31,263 nucleotides of DNA from an uncultured Prevotella sp. (GCA_937898715.1 CALEKA010000011.1:1-31263), one strand, 5' to 3'; numbered from the stretch's first letter, positions 1-8,228 are shown. The notes: generated from the sequence alone by a model not told the origin. A program made the numbers and translations.

Positions 1-11
1 GGCTATGGAAT

Positions 12-60
12 TCATTGGGCTTTCAGCCCGCCCATTCTAAATCCGAAACTTCAGTCATAA
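12..60 (+). repeat. dispersed intergenic repeat, copy A
   Basis: This short intergenic sequence reads TTTCAGCCCGCCCATTCTAA followed by ATCCGAAACTTCAGT. The same core occurs in reverse orientation near 31201-31250 and in diverged form at 30113-30160. It lies just past the 3' end of the penicillin-binding protein gene. The left boundary is uncertain because the window begins here. Confidence 0.6.
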
Positions 61-108
61 TGTTACAGAGCACGAGGCCGTGCAACAGTCCCATATGTCA
101 AAGAAGCA

Positions 109-2736
109 TCATTCGAATAGGCTTTCAGCATTGTTGCTCTTACTCTTCTTACTCTTTGAAGATTGAGAAGGAGCGTTCGGCGAAGACGAACTTTGCGTTG
201 ATGAAGAGTGAGTAGGGCTCTCATGATGAGTGGGTGAAGTTTGCTCTTGCTCGGAGTTTGCGCTACTGTGGGTTTCGCTACTACTTTCGCCTTCTCCGCC
301 CATGAGATTCTCATCACTGTATTCATCGCCCTCGCCATGAGATATAGAGTCATTGCTCAAAGAATCGTTGCGAACTGCAGGCGGATTGTATACAGCCTCA
401 TAAGTAGATGCATCTACGTCTGAAGGGGGAAGGCCATACTTGTGACAATACTTGCTACGGAGCGAAGGATCATCCATCACGCTACGCAGGAATTGCGCTA
501 CGATGGGCAGAGCGGTACGGCTTCCTTGACCTAAAGCACCTGTTCGGAAGTGGATACTGCGATATTCTCCTCCGACCCATGCTCCAGCTACAAGGCTTGG
601 CGTAACGCCGACGAACCATGCATCAGAATGGTTGTTTGAAGTACCTGTCTTACCTCCCATGTCCAACTGTCGGGCATAGGGGCCGAGATAGGTGCCCGAG
701 CGAAGCGTTTGCGAAGTAGCACCAGCATCGGTTGTACCTGCTTCGAGAAGCTTCTGCATATAGAATGCAGCAGTCTGAGGTAGTGCACGCGTCTCTTCTG
801 CTTTAGGTTCGAATACGACGTTGCCATCAGCATCTACAATCTTTGTCACCATGACTGGCTCTACGTGCATACCATCATCGGCCACAGAGGCATAGGCATT
901 GACAAGCTCGAAAAGGTTGACATCGTTGGAGCCTAATGCCAATGAGGGTGTATCGTCTAACGGAGACTTGATGCCCATATCCTTGGCCGTCTGTATCACA
1001 TTGGAGATACCTACTTCTTGTCCCAACTTCACGGCTATAGTGTTGATACTCTGAGCGAAGGCTGAACGGAGGGGCACTTCTGCATTAGAGAAACGTCCGT
1101 TGGCATTGTGCGGCTGCCATATCTCGGTAGTATCGCGCTTCTTGTCATATACTTCCATGCGGATGTACTCGTCCTTACGCACATCGGAGGGTGTGAGACC
1201 TTGCTTCATCGCTGTGGCATAGACAAATAGCTTAAAGGTAGAACCGGGCTGACGCATGGAGCGCACCTTATCATACTTCCACGTCTTGAAGTCGATATCG
1301 CCCACGTATGCACGTACATAACCCGTCTCGGGCTCCATAGCGACAAAACCGGTATGCATAAACTTGACCATATACTTAAGCGAGTCGACGGTCGACATCT
1401 CCTTATGAATAGGACCATCGTAGCTGAAGAGGGTCACATCGTGGGGTTTATTAAGATAGTAATTGACTGAGTCGGGATTGTTGGGGAAGCGAGCCTGAAG
1501 CATCTTATAGGTGTCGGTCTTGCGTACCTTGTCTTCTATAAATCCAGGAATTATGTTGCCCTTCTCATCACGCCAAGGATCGCCCACTCCGCGCCAGTGT
1601 GCATCAAAATTCTGCTGCACCTTCTTCATCTGGTCACGCACGGCCTTTTCGGCATATTTCTGCATACGCGAATCGAGCGTGGTGTAGATTTTGAGTCCAT
1701 CGGAATAGACATCTAAGTCAGGACACTTCTCGCTGATGTAGTCCTTCAGTGCATCACGGAAATAGAGGGCTGTACCATCATAAGCACTTTCTACGCTAAA
1801 ATTGAGTTTGATAGGCTTATCCATCAAGCGATCGAGCGTAGACTGATCGGCAATGTAAACATCGCCAAAGCGCTCTGCCAACATGGAGCGATGCTCGTAC
1901 ATATTGGTAAGCACCGTGTTGCGACGACGGAGGGAATTCTTAGGATTAATACGGGGATTGTAGGCTGTCGTGGCCTTAAGCATGCCTACGAGTACGGCCG
2001 CCTCTTCGGGTTTGAGCTTCGAGGGCTGCGTATTGAAGTAGGTCTTGGCTGCCGTCTTGATACCATAAGCATTAGAACCGAAGTCGACAGTATTAGCATA
2101 CATCTCAAGAATCTTGCGCTTGTCGCAGAACATCTCAATCTCCGTAGCTATGATCATCTCCTTACTCTTCATAATGACGATGCTCAAGCCCGGAATCTTG
2201 CCCAGAAGTCCCGTAGAATACTGCGTACGAACACGGAACATGTTCTTGACCAACTGCTGCGTGATGGTAGATGCGCCACGTGCATGACCATGCATGGCAT
2301 CCTTTGCTGCAGCAAAGATTCCCTTATAATCGATACCATGATGCTGGAAGAAGCGTTCGTCTTCAGTAGATACTAATGCTTCGAAAAAAGCAGTATTGAT
2401 GGAGTCGTAAGGTACTGGGGAGCGATTTTCATTGAAGTATTTGCCCAAGAGTTTGCCATCAGCGCTATAGATTTCAGAAGCAGCAGCCGTCTTGGGGTGA
2501 ATAATATCGCTAATTGAGGGTGATTTGCCAAACAACCAAAAGAGATTGAACGTTACGGCAAAGCAGTAGAAAAGGATAAATGCGAAGAACGACCATATGG
2601 CAGTGATGGTCTTGTACCACCAAGGGCGTCCTACATATTGTCCTTTATACCATTTCCAAGCATTGCGAAGGCCCCTGCAGCAAGCGCGCAAGGGACGCAT
2701 GAGCATACTGAATGCTCCATTGGATTTGTTGCTCAT
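109..2736 (-). CDS. mrcA: class A penicillin-binding protein (PBP1A-like, bifunctional transglycosylase/transpeptidase)
   Basis: Polymerises lipid II into glycan strands and cross-links them; anchored in the inner membrane and active in the periplasm. The 875-residue protein has a basic N-terminal tail, one membrane segment at about 43-69, and a GT51 transglycosylase domain at about 85-270 with the catalytic Glu125 in EDERFF. The transpeptidase domain follows, with SxxK at Ser499 (STFK), SxN at 563-565 (SIN) and KTG at 696-698. All catalytic motifs are present. Residues about 785-870 form a Ser/Thr/Pro/Glu-rich low-complexity tail ending in a Lys/Ser-rich patch, beyond the usual PBP1A fold. 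The ATG at 2736 lies about 30 nt after a TAACTTTG promoter element. It follows miaA in the same direction, separated by a MITE. The function is certain; the symbol is by analogy with enterobacterial PBP1A. Confidence 0.95.
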   Translation of the reverse strand: MSNKSNGAFSMLMRPLRACCRGLRNAWKWYKGQYVGRPWWYKTITAIWSFFAFILFYCFAVTFNLFWLFGKSPSISDIIHPKTAAASEIYSADGKLLGKYFNENRSPVPYDSINTAFFEALVSTEDERFFQHHGIDYKGIFAAAKDAMHGHARGASTITQQLVKNMFRVRTQYSTGLLGKIPGLSIVIMKSKEMIIATEIEMFCDKRKILEMYANTVDFGSNAYGIKTAAKTYFNTQPSKLKPEEAAVLVGMLKATTAYNPRINPKNSLRRRNTVLTNMYEHRSMLAERFGDVYIADQSTLDRLMDKPIKLNFSVESAYDGTALYFRDALKDYISEKCPDLDVYSDGLKIYTTLDSRMQKYAEKAVRDQMKKVQQNFDAHWRGVGDPWRDEKGNIIPGFIEDKVRKTDTYKMLQARFPNNPDSVNYYLNKPHDVTLFSYDGPIHKEMSTVDSLKYMVKFMHTGFVAMEPETGYVRAYVGDIDFKTWKYDKVRSMRQPGSTFKLFVYATAMKQGLTPSDVRKDEYIRMEVYDKKRDTTEIWQPHNANGRFSNAEVPLRSAFAQSINTIAVKLGQEVGISNVIQTAKDMGIKSPLDDTPSLALGSNDVNLFELVNAYASVADDGMHVEPVMVTKIVDADGNVVFEPKAEETRALPQTAAFYMQKLLEAGTTDAGATSQTLRSGTYLGPYARQLDMGGKTGTSNNHSDAWFVGVTPSLVAGAWVGGEYRSIHFRTGALGQGSRTALPIVAQFLRSVMDDPSLRSKYCHKYGLPPSDVDASTYEAVYNPPAVRNDSLSNDSISHGEGDEYSDENLMGGEGESSSETHSSANSEQEQTSPTHHESPTHSSSTQSSSSPNAPSQSSKSKKSKSNNAESLFE

Positions 2737-2764
2737 AGAAGTGTATGTATATGGATTATGGTTG

Positions 2765-2772
2765 CAAAGTTA
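2765..2772 (-). promoter_or_regulatory. Bacteroidetes -7 promoter element for the PBP1A gene
   Basis: The minus strand reads TAACTTTG, matching the TAnnTTTG -7 element of the Bacteroidetes housekeeping sigma factor. It is about 29 nt upstream of the PBP1A ATG, giving a short leader. No clear TTG is seen at the -33 position. Confidence 0.5.
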
Positions 2773-2947
2773 AAGAAATAATGAACATTGCACCCGTGTT
2801 GAAGTGCTAATTCATGTTGCAACACGCGAATATTGCGGTTTCAAAGGCTATCTAAGGAAGTAGGGAGCAAAGATGAGGGGCTTAATTGGACTGAGAAAGA
2901 ACAGCCGTTGGGATATGAACAGACAAGGAATACTAATCTTTTACTAA

Positions 2948-3093
2948 CCCGTTGGCGGAATTCTTGGTTAGCGAGTAAACAAGTTAACAAGTAAATAGGT
3001 CTTAGACTACTTGTTTCGTTAAAAACGAGAACGATTGGACTCGGCAAACTTACCTGTTAACATGTCAACTCATTTACAAATTCCGCCAACGCG
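2948..3093. mobile_element. MITE-like element, copy 1 (146 bp)
   Basis: The ends are inverted: CCCGTTGGCGGAATT on the left, and the reverse complement of the right end reads CGCGTTGGCGGAATT. The next 25-30 bp of each arm are also inverted, around repeats of AAGTTAACAAGT type. A perfect 9-bp direct repeat, TTTTACTAA, flanks it at 2939-2947 and 3094-3102, as expected for a target-site duplication. It encodes no credible protein. Copy 2 is at 5477-5630 in the same orientation, and the roughly 50-bp cores differ at about two positions. It lies between miaA and the PBP1A gene. The mobilising transposase is not in the window. Confidence 0.85.
3045..3052 (-). promoter_or_regulatory. possible promoter element inside MITE copy 1
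   Basis: The minus strand reads TAAGTTTG, a match to TAnnTTTG, directed towards the PBP1A gene. TTG triplets upstream are at 13 and 24 nt, neither ideal. Whether it is used is unknown. Confidence 0.25.
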
Positions 3094-3150
3094 TTTTACT
3101 AAGAAACTTTCAAAGTTAGTGAAGCTGACTGAATCCCAAAGTTATATCTT

Positions 3151-4008
3151 TTAAAGTTCGATCCACGCTATCTTGGGGTCCTTCTTAAACCACGTCATCT
3201 GCTTCTTGGCATAGACTCGGGAGTTGCGGCGTATCTTCTCAAGCGCGAAATCGAGATCCCATGTTCCATCAAAATATTGGAATAGCTCTTTATAACCTAC
3301 GGTATTGAGCGAATTGCAATGACGAAATGGTAACACGCGACGTGCTTCATCAAGCAGGCCTTGCTCCACCATGAGGTCGACTCGGCGATTGATACGATCA
3401 AAGAGTACTTCGCGTGGTCGCTGAAGTCCTATCTTTTCTATACGAAAGGGGCGTTGCACCTCACGACGTACGCGAAAGGATGTGAAAGTACGGCCTGTCA
3501 TGTAGCATATTTCAAGAGCGTGAACCACACGCTTGGGATTGCGCTTATCGCAGATGTCGTAATACTCGGGATCGAGCAGACGCAGTTCTGCCACCAAGGG
3601 CTCAAGTCCTTCCGTCTCGTAACGATGCTTCAGAAGAGAGCGAGTCTCATCGTCGACAGTGGGAATATCGTCTATTCCATTGCATACTGCATCGACATAC
3701 ATCATCGATCCTCCAGACATGACCAGCGTATCGTGATCCTTGAAGAGTTCTTGCATTAATTGCAATGCGTCGTGCTCATACTGTGCCGCACTATAATAGT
3801 CCTCAAGACCGAGAGTGCCCACGAAATAGTGTTTCACACGGGCTTGCTCCTCAGCCGTAGGAGCTGCTGTACCAATGGGTATGTCGCGGTAGAGTTGGCG
3901 CGAATCAGCATTGAGTATGGGACAGCCATGCTCTTCTGCCAGACGAATAGCAAAGTCAGTCTTGCCTATTCCAGTAGGGCCTATTACCACCTTAAGGGTT
4001 TTATCCAT
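3151..4008 (-). CDS. miaA: tRNA dimethylallyltransferase
   Basis: Transfers a dimethylallyl group from dimethylallyl diphosphate to N6 of adenosine 37 in tRNAs that read UNN codons; cytoplasmic. The 285-residue length is near the family norm of about 300. The P-loop GPTGIGKT is at residues 10-17, the family motif NADSRQLYR starts at 33, the SGGSMMY motif is at about 98, and RNPKRVVHALE lies in the middle. The C-terminal region includes GYKELFQY and a basic helix typical of MiaA. The ATG at 4008 is the only start that keeps the P-loop at the N-terminus. It follows the PRiA4_ORF3-like gene after a 79-bp gap filled by a strong hairpin. The lpxA-miaA neighbourhood is common in Bacteroidales, so co-transcription with the lpx genes is likely. 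Confidence 0.96.
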   Translation of the reverse strand: MDKTLKVVIGPTGIGKTDFAIRLAEEHGCPILNADSRQLYRDIPIGTAAPTAEEQARVKHYFVGTLGLEDYYSAAQYEHDALQLMQELFKDHDTLVMSGGSMMYVDAVCNGIDDIPTVDDETRSLLKHRYETEGLEPLVAELRLLDPEYYDICDKRNPKRVVHALEICYMTGRTFTSFRVRREVQRPFRIEKIGLQRPREVLFDRINRRVDLMVEQGLLDEARRVLPFRHCNSLNTVGYKELFQYFDGTWDLDFALEKIRRNSRVYAKKQMTWFKKDPKIAWIEL

Positions 4009-4023
4009 TCTCTTTTAAAAGAA

Positions 4024-4082
4024 CGAGGGTGCGTGCAGAGAACACAGGAAAAACTTGTGTCAGCTCTTTACACGCACCCTCG
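4024..4082 (-). terminator. strong hairpin between the PRiA4_ORF3-like gene and miaA
   Basis: Arms CGAGGGTGCGTG (4024-4035) and CACGCACCCTCG (4071-4082) are perfect 12-bp inverted repeats. The 35-nt loop holds further complementarity (ACACA with TGTGT, AGAG with CTCT). On the minus strand the stem is followed by TTCTTTTAAAAG, a modest T-rich tract, and then the miaA ATG about 15 nt downstream. It could be a partial terminator, an attenuator or an RNA-stability element within the operon. Confidence 0.6.
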
Positions 4083-4087
4083 CAGAA

Positions 4088-4657
4088 TTAAAGATTATTT
4101 CCGTCTGATATTTCAAAGCCATCCCAGTCTATTTCGTCGTCATTGTACGATGCGCCACCCATAATGGGATCGTCGCCAAAGTCGTCGTCATAGGCTGCAG
4201 AGCCTTTCTTCTTACCACCTTTACCCATTGCCAAAGGATCATCATCCATCAGTTCTATCTGCTGAGGAGCATTGCCTCGCGAACGGATGACTTCAGGCTG
4301 ATCGAGGTCGCCAGAGAGCACTTCCTTCACATCGAGATAGAAGCAACGATCACTAAAGGGGTCGAACACGAACTCTATGTGTTGCTCTTCATCTTCGATG
4401 AGTTCGGAGAGTCGGGTATCGGCCATTACGTAGATGTCCTCATCGGAATCGCCAACACCCATATCCTCACGCGTAATCTGTACGCCTCGTTCCCATTCAT
4501 CATTGCAGATGTAGAAAGAGGTCATCTGATCATCGGCATAGCCACATGAACTGAGTATCGCCTTATTAAGATCAAGGAATGTGGCATCACTGTCTATTTT
4601 CACTTCGCGCAAGAAGTCGTCAACTTCCTCGCAAACGTATTTTATTCTGAATATCAT
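4088..4657 (-). CDS. PRiA4_ORF3-like protein (plasmid pRiA4b ORF-3 family), function unknown
   Basis: The 189-residue soluble protein has no signal peptide or membrane segment. Its N-terminal part (about 1-110) resembles the PRiA4_ORF3 fold. It opens MIFRIKY, continues with an FLDLNKAILSSCGY-type segment and a hydrophobic-acidic SFYICNDEW stretch, and later has EEQHIEFVFDPFSDRCFYLDV. Residues about 140-189 are low-complexity and very acidic (DDDFGDDP, NDDEIDWDGFE) after a GKGGKKKG patch. Databases sometimes call the family an IS1096 passenger protein, but nothing here indicates a transposon. It starts 25 bp after lpxA and precedes miaA, so it appears to be a stable member of this operon. The family assignment rests on pattern recognition, and its job is unknown. 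Confidence 0.75.
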   Translation of the reverse strand: MIFRIKYVCEEVDDFLREVKIDSDATFLDLNKAILSSCGYADDQMTSFYICNDEWERGVQITREDMGVGDSDEDIYVMADTRLSELIEDEEQHIEFVFDPFSDRCFYLDVKEVLSGDLDQPEVIRSRGNAPQQIELMDDDPLAMGKGGKKKGSAAYDDDFGDDPIMGGASYNDDEIDWDGFEISDGNNL

Positions 4658-4682
4658 AAGATAAGAATCAAAGGAGTGGAGA

Positions 4683-5450
4683 TTACTTGATAATGCCTCG
4701 CTTAGATGAGGTCACGAAGTCAAGTATGTACTCTATTTCGGACGACATGGGAATGGTCTCGCGGATTTCCTTCAGACATTCTTCACGCAACTTACCGCGC
4801 TGATAGAGCAGACGATAAGCATTATGAATGTTTTCGATGGTCTCATTGGTAAAACCGCGACGACGAAGTCCTACAATATTTAAGCCACAATAAGCTACAG
4901 GTTCGCGAGCTGCCATCACAAAGGGAGGAATGTCCTGCCCAGTGCGTGTACCTCCACCTACCATCACGTAGCTACCTATGTGGCAGAACTGGTGAACGAG
5001 CACACAAGCTGAGATAATCGCAAAATCATCTACTACGACTTCACCTGCGAGCTTGGTGGTGTTGCCTATGATACAACCATTCCCGACTACCACATCATGG
5101 GCTACGTGCATGCCTTCCATCAACAAATTGTTACTGCCTACCACGGTCTTGCCTTTGGCTGCAGTGCCACGATTGATGGTGACGTTCTCACGGATGGTGT
5201 TGTTATTACCCACTTCGGCTGTGGTCTCCTCGCCCTTGAACTTGAGATCTTGTGGGATAGCACCGATTACAGCACCTGGGAAGATAACGTTGCCATCGCC
5301 AATGCGTGCACCTGACAAGATGGTCACGCTATTCATCAGACGATTGTTCTTACCGATTACTACATTCTTATCGATGTAGCAAAATGGACCGATTTCACAG
5401 CCTTCACCGATTACGGCTTCGGGGTGGATATATGCTAAAGGGCTTATCAT
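4683..5450 (-). CDS. lpxA: acyl-[ACP]--UDP-N-acetylglucosamine O-acyltransferase
   Basis: Catalyses the first step of lipid A synthesis, moving a hydroxyacyl chain from ACP to the 3-OH of UDP-GlcNAc; a cytoplasmic trimer. From the ATG at 5450 it is 255 residues, close to other LpxA proteins. Residues 1-185 are left-handed beta-helix hexapeptide repeats. The motif HVAHD (115-119) supplies His118, matching the catalytic His125 of E. coli. The alpha-helical C-terminus follows RRRGF at about 196. The frame stays open further upstream to a TTG at 5519, but those extra 23 residues come mostly from the adjacent MITE and are not LpxA-like, so ATG 5450 is preferred. It is separated from lpxC/fabZ by the MITE. 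Confidence 0.96.
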   Translation of the reverse strand: MISPLAYIHPEAVIGEGCEIGPFCYIDKNVVIGKNNRLMNSVTILSGARIGDGNVIFPGAVIGAIPQDLKFKGEETTAEVGNNNTIRENVTINRGTAAKGKTVVGSNNLLMEGMHVAHDVVVGNGCIIGNTTKLAGEVVVDDFAIISACVLVHQFCHIGSYVMVGGGTRTGQDIPPFVMAAREPVAYCGLNIVGLRRRGFTNETIENIHNAYRLLYQRGKLREECLKEIRETIPMSSEIEYILDFVTSSKRGIIK

Positions 5451-5476
5451 ATCAAAGAGTAAAGTGGATGTATTAA

Positions 5477-5630
5477 CCCATTGGCGGAATTCTTGGTTAA
5501 CGGGTAAACAAGTTGACAAGTTAACATGTAATTATGTCTTAGACTACTTGTTTCGCTAAAAACGAGAACGATTGGACTCGACAAACTTACTTGTTAACTT
5601 GTCAACTCGTTTACAAATTTCGCCAACGCT
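5477..5630. mobile_element. MITE-like element, copy 2 (154 bp)
   Basis: Same element as at 2948-3093: left end CCCATTGGCGGAATT, right end AAATTTCGCCAACGCT, with longer imperfect inverted arms inside. It is flanked by ATGTATTAA (5468-5476) and ATGTATTAG (5631-5639), a 9-bp target duplication with one mismatch. The 8-bp length difference from copy 1 lies in the left arm. It sits between lpxC/fabZ and lpxA, so it is transcribed as part of the operon if no promoter or terminator intervenes. Confidence 0.83.
5582..5589 (-). promoter_or_regulatory. possible promoter element inside MITE copy 2
   Basis: The minus strand reads TAAGTTTG (TAnnTTTG) and points towards lpxA, whose ATG is about 130 nt downstream. 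The same octamer is conserved in copy 1. The spacing to upstream TTG triplets is not ideal. Confidence 0.25.
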
Positions 5631-5666
5631 ATGTATTAGGAAATCTCCTATGGGGAGGAGATAAAC

Positions 5667-7052
5667 TTATTTGTTCTTAGTGATCTGCGCCGTAAAGGTG
5701 GCTTCCATCACGATGGTTTCGCCTACAAATGCAAAGCCATGCATAGTGGAGATGCCATGACGGATAGGTGCCATCAATTCTACACGGAAGAGCAGTGTGT
5801 CACCCGGAACGACCTTCTTACGGAACTTCACATCGTTGATACGTAAGAAGTAGGTGCTCCAACGCTCGGGCTCCTCAATAGAGTTGAGCACGAGGAGTCC
5901 ACCAGCCTGAGCCATTGCTTCAATCTGAAGCACACCAGGCATAACGGGTTCCTGTGGGAAATGGCCTTGGAAGAAGGCTTCATTGGAAGTTACGTTCTTC
6001 ACAGCCACAATATAGTTGGATCCTGTCTCTACTACCTTATCGACCAATTGCATGGGGTAACGATGAGGGAGCAGTTCGCGAATGCGATTGACATCCATCA
6101 GCGGTTCTTCATTGGGATCGTAGTTGGGCGCTTGTATTTCGTGCTTACGTATCTCACGACGCATCTGACGCGCAAACTTATTGTTGATGGTATGTCCGGG
6201 GCGAGTAGCAATGATACGGCCCTTGATAGGACGTCCGATAAGCGCCATATCGCCTATGATATCAAGCAGTTTGTGACGAGCAGGCTCATTCTGCCAGACA
6301 AGCGGACGATCCTGAATGTAGCCGAGTTGCGTAGCATCACGATGATCTACATGAAGATGATCTGCCAAGCGATCAAGAGCCTCTTGTGAGATCTCACGCT
6401 CGTAGATCACAATGGCATTGTCTAAATCGCCGCCCTTGATAAGTCCAGCCTTGAGCAATGGCTCTATTTCGCGCACGAACACAAAGGTACGAGCCGGAGC
6501 AATCTCCGTTGCAAAGTCGTCCATATTGTCAAGTGTGGCAAACTGGCTATTGATAAACTGCGAATCGAAGGATATCATCGTCGTGATGGAGAACTGTTCA
6601 TCAGGAAGAATAATGATAGATGAGCCTGTCTCTTCATCACGAAATTCGATTTTCTTCTTAATTACGTAGAAGTCCTTCGGTGCATTCTGGACGACCACAC
6701 CTACACGACGTATATTTTCTACATAAAGTATAGAGCTACCATCTAAAATCGGGAATTCGGGACCATTGACCTGAATCAAGCAGTTGTCTATGCCCATAGC
6801 ATAAAGGGCAGCCATAGCATGCTCTATGGTACTGCATCGTGCCTCACCCTTAGCGACTACGGTGCCTCGTGAAGTGTCGACAACGTTTTCGGCAATAGCC
6901 TCAATGATAGGTTCGCCTTCAAGGTCGATTCGCTGTATTTTATAGCCGTGGTTTTCGAGAGCAGGATTAAACGTTACCGTCAAGCTGAGTCCCGTATGCA
7001 GTCCTTTGCCATACAAAGAGAAACTGCCGGCCAATGTTTTTTGTTTCGACAT
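5667..7052 (-). CDS. lpxC/fabZ: bifunctional UDP-3-O-acyl-N-acetylglucosamine deacetylase / 3-hydroxyacyl-ACP dehydratase
   Basis: A fusion protein of 461 residues. Residues 1-305 are LpxC, the zinc deacetylase of the committed step of lipid A synthesis. His78 (in STIEHAMAAL), His260 and Asp264 (in HKLLD) match the zinc ligands, and His287 (in RPGHT) matches the catalytic His. Residues about 320-461 are FabZ, the hot-dog-fold dehydratase of fatty-acid elongation, with catalytic His364 (in QGHFPQEPVMPG) and Glu378 (in QIEAMAQ) exactly 14 apart as in E. coli. This fusion is a known Bacteroidetes arrangement. It puts the enzyme that draws on hydroxyacyl chains and the one that consumes them elsewhere in one polypeptide. 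It follows lpxD after 138 bp and precedes lpxA, separated by a MITE. Confidence 0.97.
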   Translation of the reverse strand: MSKQKTLAGSFSLYGKGLHTGLSLTVTFNPALENHGYKIQRIDLEGEPIIEAIAENVVDTSRGTVVAKGEARCSTIEHAMAALYAMGIDNCLIQVNGPEFPILDGSSILYVENIRRVGVVVQNAPKDFYVIKKKIEFRDEETGSSIIILPDEQFSITTMISFDSQFINSQFATLDNMDDFATEIAPARTFVFVREIEPLLKAGLIKGGDLDNAIVIYEREISQEALDRLADHLHVDHRDATQLGYIQDRPLVWQNEPARHKLLDIIGDMALIGRPIKGRIIATRPGHTINNKFARQMRREIRKHEIQAPNYDPNEEPLMDVNRIRELLPHRYPMQLVDKVVETGSNYIVAVKNVTSNEAFFQGHFPQEPVMPGVLQIEAMAQAGGLLVLNSIEEPERWSTYFLRINDVKFRKKVVPGDTLLFRVELMAPIRHGISTMHGFAFVGETIVMEATFTAQITKNK

Positions 7053-7190
7053 GATTGAATGTTTATCTTATCCTAAGAATATGCAAAGCCTCTCTCCTAC
7101 TCTTTTAGGAGTGAACTATACAATGATAGCACACTAATTGCAAATGCATTTTGACTAATACGAGAGATAGTGAGAGCGCTCGCTTACTTC

Positions 7191-8228
7191 TTATTTTCCT
7201 TTTTTGAGTTCTTCGATTTCCTTCTTTAGGCTTTCGATTTCCTTACGCATCTCAGGGAGGTACTTAAACACGACACTTGAGCGCATAAAGTTTTTGGCAT
7301 CTATCGCAGGAGAACCTTGTACAGTGACATTTCCCTTTCGGATGCTTCCCGCAATACCTGCTTGAGCACCAGAAAGTACGCGGTCGCCTATTACAGCATG
7401 TCCGGCAATACCTACTTGGCCACCAAACATACACCACTGACCTATCTTCGTAGAACCTGCCACGCCTACCTGAGCCGACATAACAGTGTTAGAACCCACC
7501 TCGCAGTTGTGGGCAATCTGTACGAGATTGTCGAGTTTTACTCCCTTGCGAACGTAAGTAGAGCCCATTGTAGAACGATCTACGCAAGTATTAGCACCGA
7601 TTTCCACATCGTCTTCTATCGTAACGATACCAATTTGGGGAATCTTCTCATAACCATCGGCTGCTGGAGCGAAGCCAAATCCATCAGCTCCTATCACGCA
7701 GCCAGAGTGTAACGTCACACGATTACCGATTTTGCAATCATGGTAAACGGATACGTTCGGGTAGAATAGGCAATCATCACCTACAGTGGCACGCTCTTCG
7801 ATGACCACGCCTGAATATATCTGGCAACGATCGCCTACAACAGCATTTTCACCGATATAAGCAAAAGGTCCTACATAAGAATTTAAGCCAATCTTTACAC
7901 TTGGTGCTACAAAAGCCAAGGGGTGAATGCCCGTACGCTTCTGTACTGTTGACTGATAAAGCGTGAGCAAACGTGCTATTGCTTCATAGGCATTATCCAC
8001 ACGAATCAAGGTGGCTTTTACTTCCTTTTCGGGGACGAAGTCTTTATTTACCAATACTATACTTGACTCTGTGGTGTACAGATAATGTGCATAGTGCAAA
8101 TTAGCAAGGAAAGAGATGGCGCCTTTTACACCCTCCTCTATTTTGGCAAATGTCTTTACCGAAGCGTTTTCATCGCCTTCGACTGTACCACCAAGGTACT
8201 CGGCTATTTGCTTTGCTGAAAATTCCAT
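7191..8228 (-). CDS. lpxD: UDP-3-O-acylglucosamine N-acyltransferase
   Basis: Adds the second hydroxyacyl chain, at the 2-amino group of the LpxC product; a cytoplasmic trimer. From ATG 8228 it is 345 residues. The N-terminal uridine-binding domain covers about 1-100 (MEFSAKQIAEYLGG start). Hexapeptide repeats run from about 103 to 310, and QIAHN places His240 at the catalytic position (His239 in E. coli). A C-terminal coiled-coil helix of Glu/Lys repeats covers 326-343. An upstream in-frame start would add 18 AT-rich residues with no family counterpart and is rejected. It is the first gene of the lipid A cluster, with repeated promoter elements about 100-250 nt upstream. Confidence 0.96.
   Translation of the reverse strand: MEFSAKQIAEYLGGTVEGDENASVKTFAKIEEGVKGAISFLANLHYAHYLYTTESSIVLVNKDFVPEKEVKATLIRVDNAYEAIARLLTLYQSTVQKRTGIHPLAFVAPSVKIGLNSYVGPFAYIGENAVVGDRCQIYSGVVIEERATVGDDCLFYPNVSVYHDCKIGNRVTLHSGCVIGADGFGFAPAADGYEKIPQIGIVTIEDDVEIGANTCVDRSTMGSTYVRKGVKLDNLVQIAHNCEVGSNTVMSAQVGVAGSTKIGQWCMFGGQVGIAGHAVIGDRVLSGAQAGIAGSIRKGNVTVQGSPAIDAKNFMRSSVVFKYLPEMRKEIESLKKEIEELKKGK

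Noticed and set aside
2841..3047. 68-codon open frame on the minus strand
   Set aside because: It overlaps MITE copy 1 and encodes nothing family-like.
4088..4657. Insertion-sequence passenger gene implying a transposon
   Set aside because: The family label is historical; no inverted ends, duplications or transposase surround the gene.
5451..5519. N-terminal extension of lpxA starting at a TTG
   Set aside because: Most of the extra residues are encoded by the MITE, the start would be TTG, and the ATG at 5450 gives a normal 255-residue LpxA.
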